This document shows positions 37,919 to 46,765 of a stretch of 64,000 nt of DNA, piece by piece. The stretch spans positions 1 through 64,000 of the forward strand of contig JAFLUH010000001.1 of the NCBI GenBank assembly GCA_022508895.1. Direction: 5' to 3'. The notes beneath the pieces were generated by a model. The model saw only the letters and a list, made by a program, of their open reading frames with translations. It was not told the DNA's origin and did not search any database. The stretch is from Oscillospiraceae bacterium (GTDB lineage Bacteria; Bacillota; Clostridia; Oscillospirales; Ruminococcaceae). Positions within the stretch are counted from its first letter, which is position 1. Every line of letters starts with the position of its first letter. The translations under genes were made by a program, and so were the position numbers.

Positions 37919-38551
37919 TTATTTATTCTCCCCGCAGATCCCTTTCAAACAACATCTTTCACACTCCGGCTTCCTTGCACTGCAAACCCGTCTCCCATGC
38001 CAAACCAGCCTATGACACAGCCCGAGCCCTTCCTCTGCCGGCACTATCTCTCTTAGCTGCTTTTCCACCTTACCGGCGTCTTTGCCCACCGCAAGTCCTA
38101 TCCTGTTAGTGAGCCTGATAACATGCGTATCGCACACAAACGCCGCCTTTCCGTACAGCTCTCCTGCAATAAGATTAGCAGTTTTTCTTCCGACCCCTGC
38201 CAGCTTGACCAACTCGTCCACCTCATCGGGTACGGTATCGTTATACTCCTCATGCAGCTGCCGGCACATTTTCACAATATCCCTTGACTTAGTCTGAAAA
38301 AGCCCGCAGGAACGGATAAATTCCGCCACCTCCTCCGGCTCGGCTTCAGCAAAATCTTTTATCGCAGGGAATCGCTCAAACAGCTCCGGCGTGACCATAT
38401 TCACCCGCACGTCCGTACACTGCGCCGAAAGCCTTGTAGCGATCAGCAACTCATGAGGCTTGTCATACGTCAGGGCGCACTTTACCTCGGGATATTCTGC
38501 CTTCAGTGCGTCTATTACCTTCAGAGCAAGCTGCTTTTTATTTTTCGCCAT
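37919..38551 (-). CDS. nth: Endonuclease III
   Basis: LSAQCTDVRVNMVTPELF; HhH LAGVGRKTANLI; CSARKPECERCCLKGIC Fe-S cluster. Confidence 0.96.
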   Translation of the reverse strand: MAKNKKQLALKVIDALKAEYPEVKCALTYDKPHELLIATRLSAQCTDVRVNMVTPELFERFPAIKDFAEAEPEEVAEFIRSCGLFQTKSRDIVKMCRQLHEEYNDTVPDEVDELVKLAGVGRKTANLIAGELYGKAAFVCDTHVIRLTNRIGLAVGKDAGKVEKQLREIVPAEEGLGLCHRLVWHGRRVCSARKPECERCCLKGICGENK

Positions 38552-38664
38552 TTATGTATTGCCCTTTCATTTTAAAACAAATATACAATATTATATCACC
38601 AACAGCTAATCAAGTCAACCGACCCTGCTGAACATTTAATAAAAACAAAATTTACAAAAAAGTA

Positions 38665-38693
38665 TTGACAATACCGTAAAATTCTGCTATAAT
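38665..38693 (+). promoter_or_regulatory. Sigma-A promoter of the tRNA cluster
   Basis: TTGACA-17 nt-TATAAT. Confidence 0.9.
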
Positions 38694-38721
38694 ATCAACG
38701 TTGCAATTTCGGCAAAAGCAT

Positions 38722-38797
38722 GATCCACTAGCTCAGGCGGCAGAGCACCTGCCTTTTAAGCAGGGTGTCCCGGGTTCGATTCCCGGGTGGATCACCA
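38722..38797 (+). tRNA. tRNA-Lys (anticodon TTT)
   Basis: GATCCAC/GTGGATC acceptor + ACCA; anticodon loop CTTTTAA. Confidence 0.96.
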
Positions 38798-38837
38798 GCG
38801 GTATATTGCCGGGAAAATAACGGTAAAACCGCCTGAA

Positions 38838-38914
38838 GCGCCAATAGCTCAGTTGGTTAGAGCAACCGGCTCATAACCGGTCGGTCCGGGGTTCGAGTCC
38901 CTGTTGGCGCACCA
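38838..38914 (+). tRNA. tRNA with CAT anticodon (elongator Met, or Ile2)
   Basis: GCGCCAA/TTGGCGC acceptor + ACCA; anticodon loop CTCATAA. Confidence 0.93.
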
Positions 38915-39004
38915 CCCTTGATAGGGAAAAATGCACTCTCAGCTTTTGCTGGGTGCAAGGTCATGGCAGGACGCAATTCAAAGCGTCCAATCTTCTTTTC
39001 GTTT

Positions 39005-39027
39005 TGCTCCTTTTAAGGAGCGTTTTT
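39005..39027 (+). terminator. Rho-independent terminator between the CAT tRNA and tRNA-Trp
   Basis: GCTCCTTTTAAGGAGCGTTTTT. Confidence 0.7.
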
Positions 39028-39058
39028 CTGTGCGGGAAGGATTTAATCCTTTCCCAAT

Positions 39059-39132
39059 AGGGGTGTGGTTCAATGGTAGAATAGGGGTCTCCAAAACCTT
39101 TGACGTGGGTTCGATTCCTACCACCCCTGCCA
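39059..39132 (+). tRNA. tRNA-Trp (anticodon CCA)
   Basis: AGGGGTG/CACCCCT acceptor, G discriminator + CCA, loop CTCCAAA. Confidence 0.95.
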
Positions 39133-39245
39133 AGTATTTGAGGGTAGTCGCTTTGCGACTACCCTCAAATACGATCCAATCCCTCTTGGATTCCCCTTAA
39201 GGGAATCCATTTTTGCTGCGCAAAAACCGAGGTATTGGACATGTA
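39133..39245 (+). ncRNA. Copy 2 of tRNA-3'-trailer structured element, abutting tRNA-Trp
   Basis: P1 39134-39172; P2 39175-39185/39229-39239; P3 39188-39208; P4 39210-39226; covaries with 28530-28641. Confidence 0.7.
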
Positions 39246-39281
39246 CTGCAAGATAACACCGTCTGCTTATTATGCAGATTT

Positions 39282-39315
39282 GATACGCTTTCAGGGAACT
39301 GAGGGCGTATTTTTC
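39282..39315 (+). terminator. Terminator of the tRNA-Trp + element transcript
   Basis: ATACGCtTTCAGggaaCTGAggGCGTATTTTT. Confidence 0.7.
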
Positions 39316-39397
39316 ATTAAATTCAATAACCATTTCCCAAACCGCTTGAAATTTTTCCCTTAATATAGTATAATCAATTAGTTAGGGGTGAATAAAG

Positions 39398-39847
39398 ATG
39401 CTTTTCGACGAAGAAATGATGCTGAAAGCGCTGGAGCAGGCTGAAAAAGCCTTTGCCATCGGCGAATGTCCCGTAGGAGCAGTAATAACCGACCCCGACG
39501 GAAATATAATCGCCGAAGGCTATAACAGGCGGGAGACCGATAATTCCCCCACAGCCCACGCCGAGATAATAGCAATAGAAAACGCCGCAAAAGCGCTGGA
39601 CCGCTGGCGCCTTTCCGATTGCACCCTTTATGTTACGCTTGAACCCTGCCCCATGTGCGCAGGAGCAATAATAAATTCCAGACTTAAACGTGTAGTCTAC
39701 GGCGCATTTGACGAAAAAGGCGGAGCCTGTTCCTCAGTCTTGAATCTCTTTGAACTGCCGTTTAACCATACTCCGCTGGTGAGAAGCCGTGTGCTTGAAA
39801 AGGAATGCGGAGAAATACTGACGAAATTCTTCAATAAATTGCGATAG
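39398..39847 (+). CDS. tadA: tRNA-specific adenosine deaminase
   Basis: TAHAEIIAIENAAK; LYVTLEPCPMCAGAIINSRLKRVVYGAFDEKGGA. Confidence 0.95.
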   Translation: MLFDEEMMLKALEQAEKAFAIGECPVGAVITDPDGNIIAEGYNRRETDNSPTAHAEIIAIENAAKALDRWRLSDCTLYVTLEPCPMCAGAIINSRLKRVVYGAFDEKGGACSSVLNLFELPFNHTPLVRSRVLEKECGEILTKFFNKLR

Positions 39848-39914
39848 TATAAAAGTAAATATATTTGGTTTACAAAAATCATTTATCGCCATAAAAGGAC
39901 GGTGAGGACGACAA

Positions 39915-41345
39915 TTGAACAGATATAAAACCTTGGCGTCCAACACCATCATTCTCGCTCTCGGTCAGTTTGGCTCAAAGCTCCTTGTGCTTTTCCTGAT
40001 GCGCTTTTACCAGAGTATGCTTGGCGAGACGGGCTACGGTGAGATAAACACTATAATAGATACCACCACCCTCCTTATGGCGTTTGCCACCCTTTCCATC
40101 GGCGAATCCGTAATAAGATTCGGCTTGGACAAAGCATATAATAATGCTCAGGTATTCTCCATCGGCATCAAGGTCACCCTTGCCGGCGCTATTGCCTGTG
40201 TGATTTTTATTCCGTTATTCAGTCTTTTATCAGGCTGGTTTCCCGACAACAGCGTATTGTCCCTTCTGGACAGCTATTCGTGGATAACGGTCCTGTATGT
40301 AATGACCGGCAGCATGAAAAGCACTTGCGCCCTGTTTGTCAGGTCAAACGGCAATGTGCGCCTGTATGCCGTAGACGGCATATTCACCACATTCATGAAC
40401 ATCATGTTCAATCTTCTGTTCCTGCTGGCGTTTCAGATGGGAAATGTGGGCTACCTGCTTTCGGTAATATGCGCTGATATATGCTCGATAATATTTCTGT
40501 CCTATCTTGGCAGATTAAAAAAATACTTTATCCTTTTCGGTGTTGACAGGGAAATACGCAGTGCCATGCTTCGCTTTGCGATACCCATGGTCCCCACTGC
40601 AGTAATGTGGTGGATAATAAATGTTTCCGATACCTTTTTCGTTTCGGAGTGGCTGGGATTTAACCAGAGCGGTATCTACAAAGCAGCCTACCGCCTGCCC
40701 AACATGATAGCCCTCATATCGGGGATTTTTTCTCAGGCGTGGAATATGTCCGCTATAGAAGAGAAAAACTCCAGAACCATTGCCAAATTCTACTCTGATG
40801 TTTTCAGTGCCTTTCAGTCGGCCATTTTCGTTATAGGAGCAGGAATGCTGCTTCTGATAAAGCCTATAATATCTGTAATATGCGATACGCCCTTCCATAT
40901 TGCTTACATATACACTCCTTTTCTCGTATTGGCAGTGGTATACAGCTGCTTCGGTACCTTTATGGGCAGCATTTACGTCGCTGCAAAGCAGTCCAAGCGT
41001 GCCATGGTAACTGCAACTATCGGCGCATTGCTGAATATCGCATTCAACGCCCTGCTTATACCCATATTGGGCAATCACGGCGCCGCAATTGCTACCTGCA
41101 TCAGCTTTTTCGCCCTGTTTGCCATAAGGGCAAGGGATACCAGAAAAACGGTGTACATGGACTTGAAGCTTCGCAAGCTTGTAACTAACACGATTTGCCT
41201 GTTTATAATGGGCGCAGTGATAATTTTTGTGACCAACGACATCGTCTTTTTCTCGATACTTACGGTGATATTCCTTTTTGTGGTATTGGTGAATTACCGT
41301 GCCTGCATAAAAATGGCGAAGCAGATACTTGGACGCGGAAAGTGA
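39915..41345 (+). CDS. Polysaccharide biosynthesis flippase (Wzx/MATE-like)
   Basis: ~12-14 TM helices; N-terminal LASNTIILALGQFGSKLLVLFLMRFYQSMLGETGYGEI; TTG start likely. Confidence 0.9.
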   Translation: MNRYKTLASNTIILALGQFGSKLLVLFLMRFYQSMLGETGYGEINTIIDTTTLLMAFATLSIGESVIRFGLDKAYNNAQVFSIGIKVTLAGAIACVIFIPLFSLLSGWFPDNSVLSLLDSYSWITVLYVMTGSMKSTCALFVRSNGNVRLYAVDGIFTTFMNIMFNLLFLLAFQMGNVGYLLSVICADICSIIFLSYLGRLKKYFILFGVDREIRSAMLRFAIPMVPTAVMWWIINVSDTFFVSEWLGFNQSGIYKAAYRLPNMIALISGIFSQAWNMSAIEEKNSRTIAKFYSDVFSAFQSAIFVIGAGMLLLIKPIISVICDTPFHIAYIYTPFLVLAVVYSCFGTFMGSIYVAAKQSKRAMVTATIGALLNIAFNALLIPILGNHGAAIATCISFFALFAIRARDTRKTVYMDLKLRKLVTNTICLFIMGAVIIFVTNDIVFFSILTVIFLFVVLVNYRACIKMAKQILGRGK

Positions 41346-41351
41346 GGATGC

Positions 41352-41783
41352 ATGATTGTAAGATTTTATGACAATGTAGATGATGAACTGATAAAATATG
41401 CAGTTATCATATCTCGTTCAAGGGGCAAATGGGTATTCTGCAAGCACAAGGATAGGACTACTCTTGAAGTGCCAGGAGGTCACAGGGAGCAGGGAGAAAC
41501 ACCGGATGAAGCTGCCAAAAGGGAATTGATAGAAGAAACGGGAGCAATTGATTTCACCATAACCCCAATATGCGTTTATTCGGTTGTCAGAACGGATAAA
41601 TCCGAAGAATCCTATGGAATGTTGTATTATGCAGAGATAAATACCTTTGAATCTGAGCTTCACAGCGAAATAGAAAGTATTCACCTTTTTAATGATCTGC
41701 CTGACAATTGGACATACCCACTGATACAGCCTGAGCTTATACGTGAAGCCATACGCAGAAAAGCTTTCAATAATAAAAAATGA
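41352..41783 (+). CDS. NUDIX hydrolase
   Basis: GGHREQGETPDEAAKRELIEETGA Nudix box. Confidence 0.93.
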   Translation: MIVRFYDNVDDELIKYAVIISRSRGKWVFCKHKDRTTLEVPGGHREQGETPDEAAKRELIEETGAIDFTITPICVYSVVRTDKSEESYGMLYYAEINTFESELHSEIESIHLFNDLPDNWTYPLIQPELIREAIRRKAFNNKK

Positions 41784-41806
41784 CCGCACAAGCGGTCATT
41801 TAAAGA
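41781..41806. terminator. Hairpin between convergent genes
   Basis: AAATGACCGC-acaa-GCGGTCATTT. Confidence 0.75.
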
Positions 41807-41818
41807 GGATATATAAAA

Positions 41819-42487
41819 TTACAGCTTATCCAGCTGATTTTCACACTGCATAACGGTATTGAGCAATACGGAAGCACTTTTTCCAAACTCCCCCTCAAGG
41901 CTTGCCCTGCTTATTGCCGGAGCCTTCTCAGGGGATTTTGAAGCGGCGGCAGCAGCATTAGCCGACGCAATGGCTTCACCGGCTACGATAAGCCTATCGG
42001 CTTTTTCCTCCGGGATCTTGAATATATTCCTGTCATTTGACGGATTGGCTTTGTACATTATTCTGAAAGCCTTATACACGGAATATGCAAAAATGTCGTA
42101 TATCCTGTCGGCAAGCTGAGCATTTTTCGATTTTGCAAGCAAAGAATAAATAACGTCTAAGCTGTTAGTCACCAGTTTTTTGGCAAATGCCGCCGAAAGC
42201 TCGTCTGCATTCAGATTGCGCGCCTTGTCTGCCGAGTCGGAGCCTTCGATATCGTCTTTTGATATAACGGCGCCATTGCTGACAGGTGACCTGCCCAGCA
42301 GATAGTCAGTGGAGACCTTATAGTAATTGGCGGCTTTTATCAAAAATTCAAGTCCGCACTCACGCTTGCCCTTCTCATAGTGAGAAAGCAGCGCCTGGGC
42401 AACGCCGAGATCTTCTGCAGCCTGTTTCTGGCTGATATTTCTTTCTTTCCTGAGCAGGGTAAGTACTCTGGGGAAATCGTTGTTCAT
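41819..42487 (-). CDS. XRE-family transcriptional regulator
   Basis: LTLLRKERNISQKQAAEDLGVAQALLSHYEKGKRECGLEFLIKAANYYKVSTDYLLGR. Confidence 0.92.
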   Translation of the reverse strand: MNNDFPRVLTLLRKERNISQKQAAEDLGVAQALLSHYEKGKRECGLEFLIKAANYYKVSTDYLLGRSPVSNGAVISKDDIEGSDSADKARNLNADELSAAFAKKLVTNSLDVIYSLLAKSKNAQLADRIYDIFAYSVYKAFRIMYKANPSNDRNIFKIPEEKADRLIVAGEAIASANAAAAASKSPEKAPAISRASLEGEFGKSASVLLNTVMQCENQLDKL

Positions 42488-42669
42488 TCGTTAAAACGCC
42501 CTTTTCTTTCAATATATCCGTGCTGTATATTATATTAAATATATTTCATTATGTAAATTGGCAAATTCTACAAAAAAATACTTTTTTATTAGTGATATCG
42601 TAAATGTGGAACAAAAAACCCAAAAAACAATGAGAGGAGACGAGCTTTTACCGAAAAGCAAAAAGAAAA

Positions 42670-43278
42670 ATGCAAAATTACACTGTTTTTCTTATACGCC
42701 ATGGCATAACACAAGGAAATCTTGACGGAAAGTATATCGGTTTTACCGATCTTCCCCTTTGTGATGAAGGCTATGCCGCAATAACCAGAATGGCACACGA
42801 CGAGCTTTATCCTGACGTTCAGAAGGTATATTCCAGCCCGCTCAAACGCTGCCTTGAAACGGCAGATATAATCTATCCCGACCGCTATGTCAGGCAGATA
42901 GAAAACCTATGCGAGTGTGATTTCGGCGAATTTGAGGGCAAGACCCCCGACGAGCTGAAGGAAGTGCCTGAATATCTGGAGTGGCTGAAGGGCGGCTACG
43001 ATTCCGCAGCTCCCGGCGGCGAGAGCTTCGGAGACTTCACCCTGCGCTGCATAGACGGCTTGGAGGAGGTGTTCAAGGACATGATGAAGGAACACATCTC
43101 CCGTTCTGCTGTCGTGACCCATGCAGGGGTGATAATGAATCTTCTGGCAGGCTACGGTCTGCCGAAAGGAAGACCCGCAGATTTTGCCCTTGAGCAGGGA
43201 GAGGGCTACGCAATAAACCTATCGACGTTCCTATGGCAAAAAGGTCCCGTTTTTGAAATACTGGGAAAAATATTTTAA
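42670..43278 (+). CDS. Histidine phosphatase family protein
   Basis: FLIRHGITQGN; YSSPLKRCLETADII; VVTHAGVIM. Confidence 0.93.
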   Translation: MQNYTVFLIRHGITQGNLDGKYIGFTDLPLCDEGYAAITRMAHDELYPDVQKVYSSPLKRCLETADIIYPDRYVRQIENLCECDFGEFEGKTPDELKEVPEYLEWLKGGYDSAAPGGESFGDFTLRCIDGLEEVFKDMMKEHISRSAVVTHAGVIMNLLAGYGLPKGRPADFALEQGEGYAINLSTFLWQKGPVFEILGKIF

Positions 43279-43287
43279 GGAGTTATT

Positions 43288-45441
43288 ATGGACATCAACG
43301 AACAGCTTGCAGCAGAATTTAAGATCCGCAGGGAACAGGTGGACAACACCGTCAACCTTATCGATGACGGCAACACTATCCCGTTTATCGCAAGGTACCG
43401 AAAGGAAGCAACGGGCGCACTTGACGATCAGCTTTTGCGTGAGCTTGGCGAGCGGCTTGCATATCTGAGAAACCTTGAGCAGCGCAAAAACGAAGTGTCT
43501 GAAAGCATCGAAGCCGGCGGCAACATGACCGACGAGATAGCCCAGTCACTGCAAAAAGCCCTCACCCTTGCAGAGGTAGAGGACATATATCGCCCCTTCA
43601 AGCCAAAAAGAAAGACCAGAGCCACCGTTGCAAAGGACAAAGGTTTACAGCCCCTTGCTGACTTTATCATGGAGCAGACCTTGTCAAGCCCCGCTCTCGA
43701 AGCCGAAAAATACATCGACGAGGAAAAAGGCGTAACCTCCGCCGAGGAAGCGATACAGGGCGCGATGGATATAATAGCTGAAACGGTATCCGACGACCCT
43801 GCCATACGCAAGCTGCTGGCGGAAATGTATACTGCAAGGGGCGTAATAGTGTCACAAGCGGTTGATGCCGAAAAGGAGTCGGTTTATACAAATTACTACG
43901 ATTACAGTGAAGGCGTCGCCAAAATACCGCCTCACCGTGTTCTTGCCATGGACAGGGGAGAGCGTGAGGGTTTACTTAAAGTCTCGGTACAACTGGACGA
44001 GGAGGACGCCCTCAAAGCGATAAACCGTGAATATGTAAAAGCAAAAAATGAGTGCGGCAATCTTGTAAAAGACGCAGTATCCGACGCTTACACAAGACTT
44101 ATCCACCCCTCAGTAGAACGCAGGATACGCTCAGAGCTTACCGAAAAAAGCTGCAAGTCCGCTATAGACGTGTTCAAGGACAATCTTTTCCAGCTTCTCA
44201 TGCAGCCCCCTGTAAAGAATACGGTAACGCTGGGACTTGACCCTGCATACCGCACAGGCTGCAAGATAGCCGTTATAGACGAAACGGGCAAGGTTCTGGA
44301 CACGACGGTAGTCTATCCCACCCCTCCCCAGAACAAAATAGCAGAGGCCAAAGCAAAGCTGAAACAGCTTATAACCAAGCACAATGTAACAACTATAGCA
44401 ATAGGGAACGGCACTGCAAGCCACGAAAGCGAATGCTTTGTAGCGGAGCTTATAAAAGAGCTGGACAAGCCCGTCAGCTACATGGTGGTTTCAGAAGCCG
44501 GAGCCAGCGTATATTCCGCCAGCAAGCTTGCCGCAGAGGAATTTCCCCAGTTTGACGTATCTCTCAGAAGCGCTGTATCCATAGCACGCAGACTGCAGGA
44601 CCCTCTTGCTGAGCTTGTAAAAATCGACCCTAAAGCGATAGGCGTAGGACAGTATCAGCATGATATGCCGAAAAACCAGCTTTCCGAAGCCTTGGGCGGT
44701 GTGCTGGAGAATTGCGTCAACAGTGTAGGTGTAGACGTAAACACCGCTTCCTGCTCTCTGCTGGGATATATTGCGGGAATAAGCGGCACTGTTGCAAAAA
44801 ACATCGTAGCATACCGTGAAGAAAACGGCGCATTCCGCGACAGAAAGGAGCTGCTCAAGGTCTCCAAGCTGGGCAAAAAAGCCTATGAGCAGTGCGCAGG
44901 CTTTCTCCGTGTCCATGGCGGTAAAAATCCTTTGGACGATACCGCCGTACACCCTGAAAGCTATGAGTATGCAGAAAAACTTCTTGATATATGCGGCTTT
45001 AAGCTTGCCGACCTTAAAAAGGGAAGCAGCGTCGTCATTAGCGAAACAGTAAAAACAATGGGTATAAAGACCCTTGCAGGACAGCTTGGAGTAGGCGAGA
45101 TGACTCTCAGCGATATTGTAAGCGAGCTGGAAAAGCCGGGACGTGACCCAAGAGACGAGCTTCCTCCTCCGCTGCTCAGGACAGATGTAATGGACATAAA
45201 CAGCCTTAAAGCCGGAATGGAGCTTAAAGGTACGGTGCGTAATGTTATAGACTTCGGCGTTTTCGTTGACATAGGAGTGCATCAGGACGGACTTGTGCAT
45301 ATCTCTCAGCTTTCCGACCGATATGTAAAGCATCCTCTTGACGTTGTTAAAGTAGGAGATATAGTAAATGTACGGGTGATGGACGTAGACGTAAAGAAAA
45401 AGCGTATTTCCCTGACTATGAAAGGACTTAATAATGGTTGA
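43288..45441 (+). CDS. tex: Tex family RNA-binding transcription accessory protein
   Basis: IPFIARYRKEATGALDD; GLDPAYRTGCKIAVID; C-terminal S1 domain. Confidence 0.96.
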   Translation: MDINEQLAAEFKIRREQVDNTVNLIDDGNTIPFIARYRKEATGALDDQLLRELGERLAYLRNLEQRKNEVSESIEAGGNMTDEIAQSLQKALTLAEVEDIYRPFKPKRKTRATVAKDKGLQPLADFIMEQTLSSPALEAEKYIDEEKGVTSAEEAIQGAMDIIAETVSDDPAIRKLLAEMYTARGVIVSQAVDAEKESVYTNYYDYSEGVAKIPPHRVLAMDRGEREGLLKVSVQLDEEDALKAINREYVKAKNECGNLVKDAVSDAYTRLIHPSVERRIRSELTEKSCKSAIDVFKDNLFQLLMQPPVKNTVTLGLDPAYRTGCKIAVIDETGKVLDTTVVYPTPPQNKIAEAKAKLKQLITKHNVTTIAIGNGTASHESECFVAELIKELDKPVSYMVVSEAGASVYSASKLAAEEFPQFDVSLRSAVSIARRLQDPLAELVKIDPKAIGVGQYQHDMPKNQLSEALGGVLENCVNSVGVDVNTASCSLLGYIAGISGTVAKNIVAYREENGAFRDRKELLKVSKLGKKAYEQCAGFLRVHGGKNPLDDTAVHPESYEYAEKLLDICGFKLADLKKGSSVVISETVKTMGIKTLAGQLGVGEMTLSDIVSELEKPGRDPRDELPPPLLRTDVMDINSLKAGMELKGTVRNVIDFGVFVDIGVHQDGLVHISQLSDRYVKHPLDVVKVGDIVNVRVMDVDVKKKRISLTMKGLNNG

Positions 45442-45961
45442 CATAAAAACGGACTGGAACGAACAAAACCTTAAAGAATATGTTAAATATACAATTTTTT
45501 CAAGGAACAAGACCGTCAGGATAACTCTTATATCATTTGCACTGTGCTGTGTGTTTATCCTTGCTTTTTGCCTGATCGTATTCTTTGTATTTGACTATAT
45601 CCTTACTCTGATTTTAGCAGGAATGATCGTGGTTCTTGCAATTGCTTTTGCTGCTTTTTTTGCATTCAACATAAAGAGCAGCACCAAAAAGATATTGAAG
45701 GCGAATGCAGAATCTGATTTGAACAGAGTAATGATAAGCGAAGAAGACATAATATGCTTCAATGATGAGGAACCCATTGGCACAGTAAGCTGGAGCAAAA
45801 TGGCGGATATCTACTTCAACGAGAGAGTGCAGACTGCGTATCTGACCACCGAGCGAAATGCGGCGCTTATTCTGGAGTGCAGCAATATTTTATCAGGTAC
45901 TGCAGATGAGCTTAAAGAAATAATAGGTAAAAAGCGTGATGAACTATCAAAAAAGGCTTGA
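45434..45961 (+). CDS. YcxB-like membrane protein
   Basis: Two TM helices then SWSKMADIYFNERVQTAYLTTERNAALIL domain. Confidence 0.65.
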   Translation: MVDIKTDWNEQNLKEYVKYTIFSRNKTVRITLISFALCCVFILAFCLIVFFVFDYILTLILAGMIVVLAIAFAAFFAFNIKSSTKKILKANAESDLNRVMISEEDIICFNDEEPIGTVSWSKMADIYFNERVQTAYLTTERNAALILECSNILSGTADELKEIIGKKRDELSKKA

Positions 45962-46553
45962 GGAGATCATTGAGGCTCTTGACGGCAGGAAAAAGCTCCT
46001 GCTTCACGCCTGCTGCGCTCCGTGCAGCAGCTATGTGCTGGAATACCTGACCAAATATTTCGATATTTCCATACTTTACTACAATCCCAATATATCCCCC
46101 TATACGGAATACGAAAAACGCATCAGTGAGCTGAAACGCCTTGTGCGAGAGATGCCGCTGTCAGGCGAATCGGATATTATTGACGGGAAATATGACCCCG
46201 AGAGATTTTCAGACATGGCAAATGGCATGGAAGATATGCCTGAGGGCGGTGAACGCTGTTTTAAATGCTATCGCCTGAGGATGGAGGAAGCGGCAAAAGC
46301 GGCTTTGGAAAGGGGTTTTGATTACTTTACTACCACTTTGTCTATAAGTCCACATAAGAATGCGCAGAAGATCAACGAGATCGGGCGGGAGCTTGAGCAG
46401 GAATACGGGGTAAAATATCTTTTCGCCGATTTCAAGAAAAAAGACGGCCACAAGCGTTCCATACAGATTTCCCATGAGTACGGACTGTACCGTCAGAGCT
46501 ACTGCGGGTGTATTTACAGTAAAGCGGCTGCGGAAAAACAAAAAAATTTATAA
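45939..46553 (+). CDS. queH: Epoxyqueuosine reductase QueH
   Basis: LLLHACCAPCSSYVLEYL; GGERCFKCYRLRMEEAA; YCGCIYS. Confidence 0.95.
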   Translation: MNYQKRLEEIIEALDGRKKLLLHACCAPCSSYVLEYLTKYFDISILYYNPNISPYTEYEKRISELKRLVREMPLSGESDIIDGKYDPERFSDMANGMEDMPEGGERCFKCYRLRMEEAAKAALERGFDYFTTTLSISPHKNAQKINEIGRELEQEYGVKYLFADFKKKDGHKRSIQISHEYGLYRQSYCGCIYSKAAAEKQKNL

Positions 46554-46570
46554 AATTCTCCCTTTTTGTA

Positions 46571-46599
46571 TTGAAAATAGGACAAGATCATGCTATAAT
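46571..46599 (+). promoter_or_regulatory. Promoter of corA leader transcript
   Basis: TTGAAA-17 nt-TATAAT. Confidence 0.8.
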
Positions 46600-46669
46600 A
46601 TAATGTAATTTTTTATTCACCATTATTGCAATATCGTTCTATACTATAAAAGAAAGAAGGTATACAGAC

Positions 46670-46714
46670 ATGAAATCCGACCCTTGCGGGCACAGTTGCT
46701 GCAAAATAAAATAA
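46670..46714 (+). CDS. Putative 14-aa leader peptide MKSDPCGHSCCKIK upstream of corA
   Basis: RBS AGAAGG, ATG, Cys/His-rich; followed by competing hairpins. Confidence 0.55.
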   Translation: MKSDPCGHSCCKIK

Positions 46715-46718
46715 ACCC

Positions 46719-46763
46719 GGGGGAAGAGGAATGCCTGTTTTGATTCCCCTGAGAGAGGGGAAT
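46719..46763 (+). promoter_or_regulatory. Putative attenuator / RBS-sequestering hairpin of corA
   Basis: ATTCCCCT (46743-46750)-gagag-AGGGGAAT (46756-46763) contains the corA RBS; competing 5' strand GGGGAAgaGGAAT (46720-46732). Confidence 0.65.
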
Positions 46764-46765
46764 AT

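Noticed and set aside
38931-39200. 89-aa ORF (+) spanning tRNA-Trp
   Set aside because: Covers a tRNA gene and hairpin elements; not coding.
44491-45510. 339-aa ORF (-)
   Set aside because: Antisense to tex; composition (Tyr/Cys/His-rich) typical of a reverse-strand shadow.
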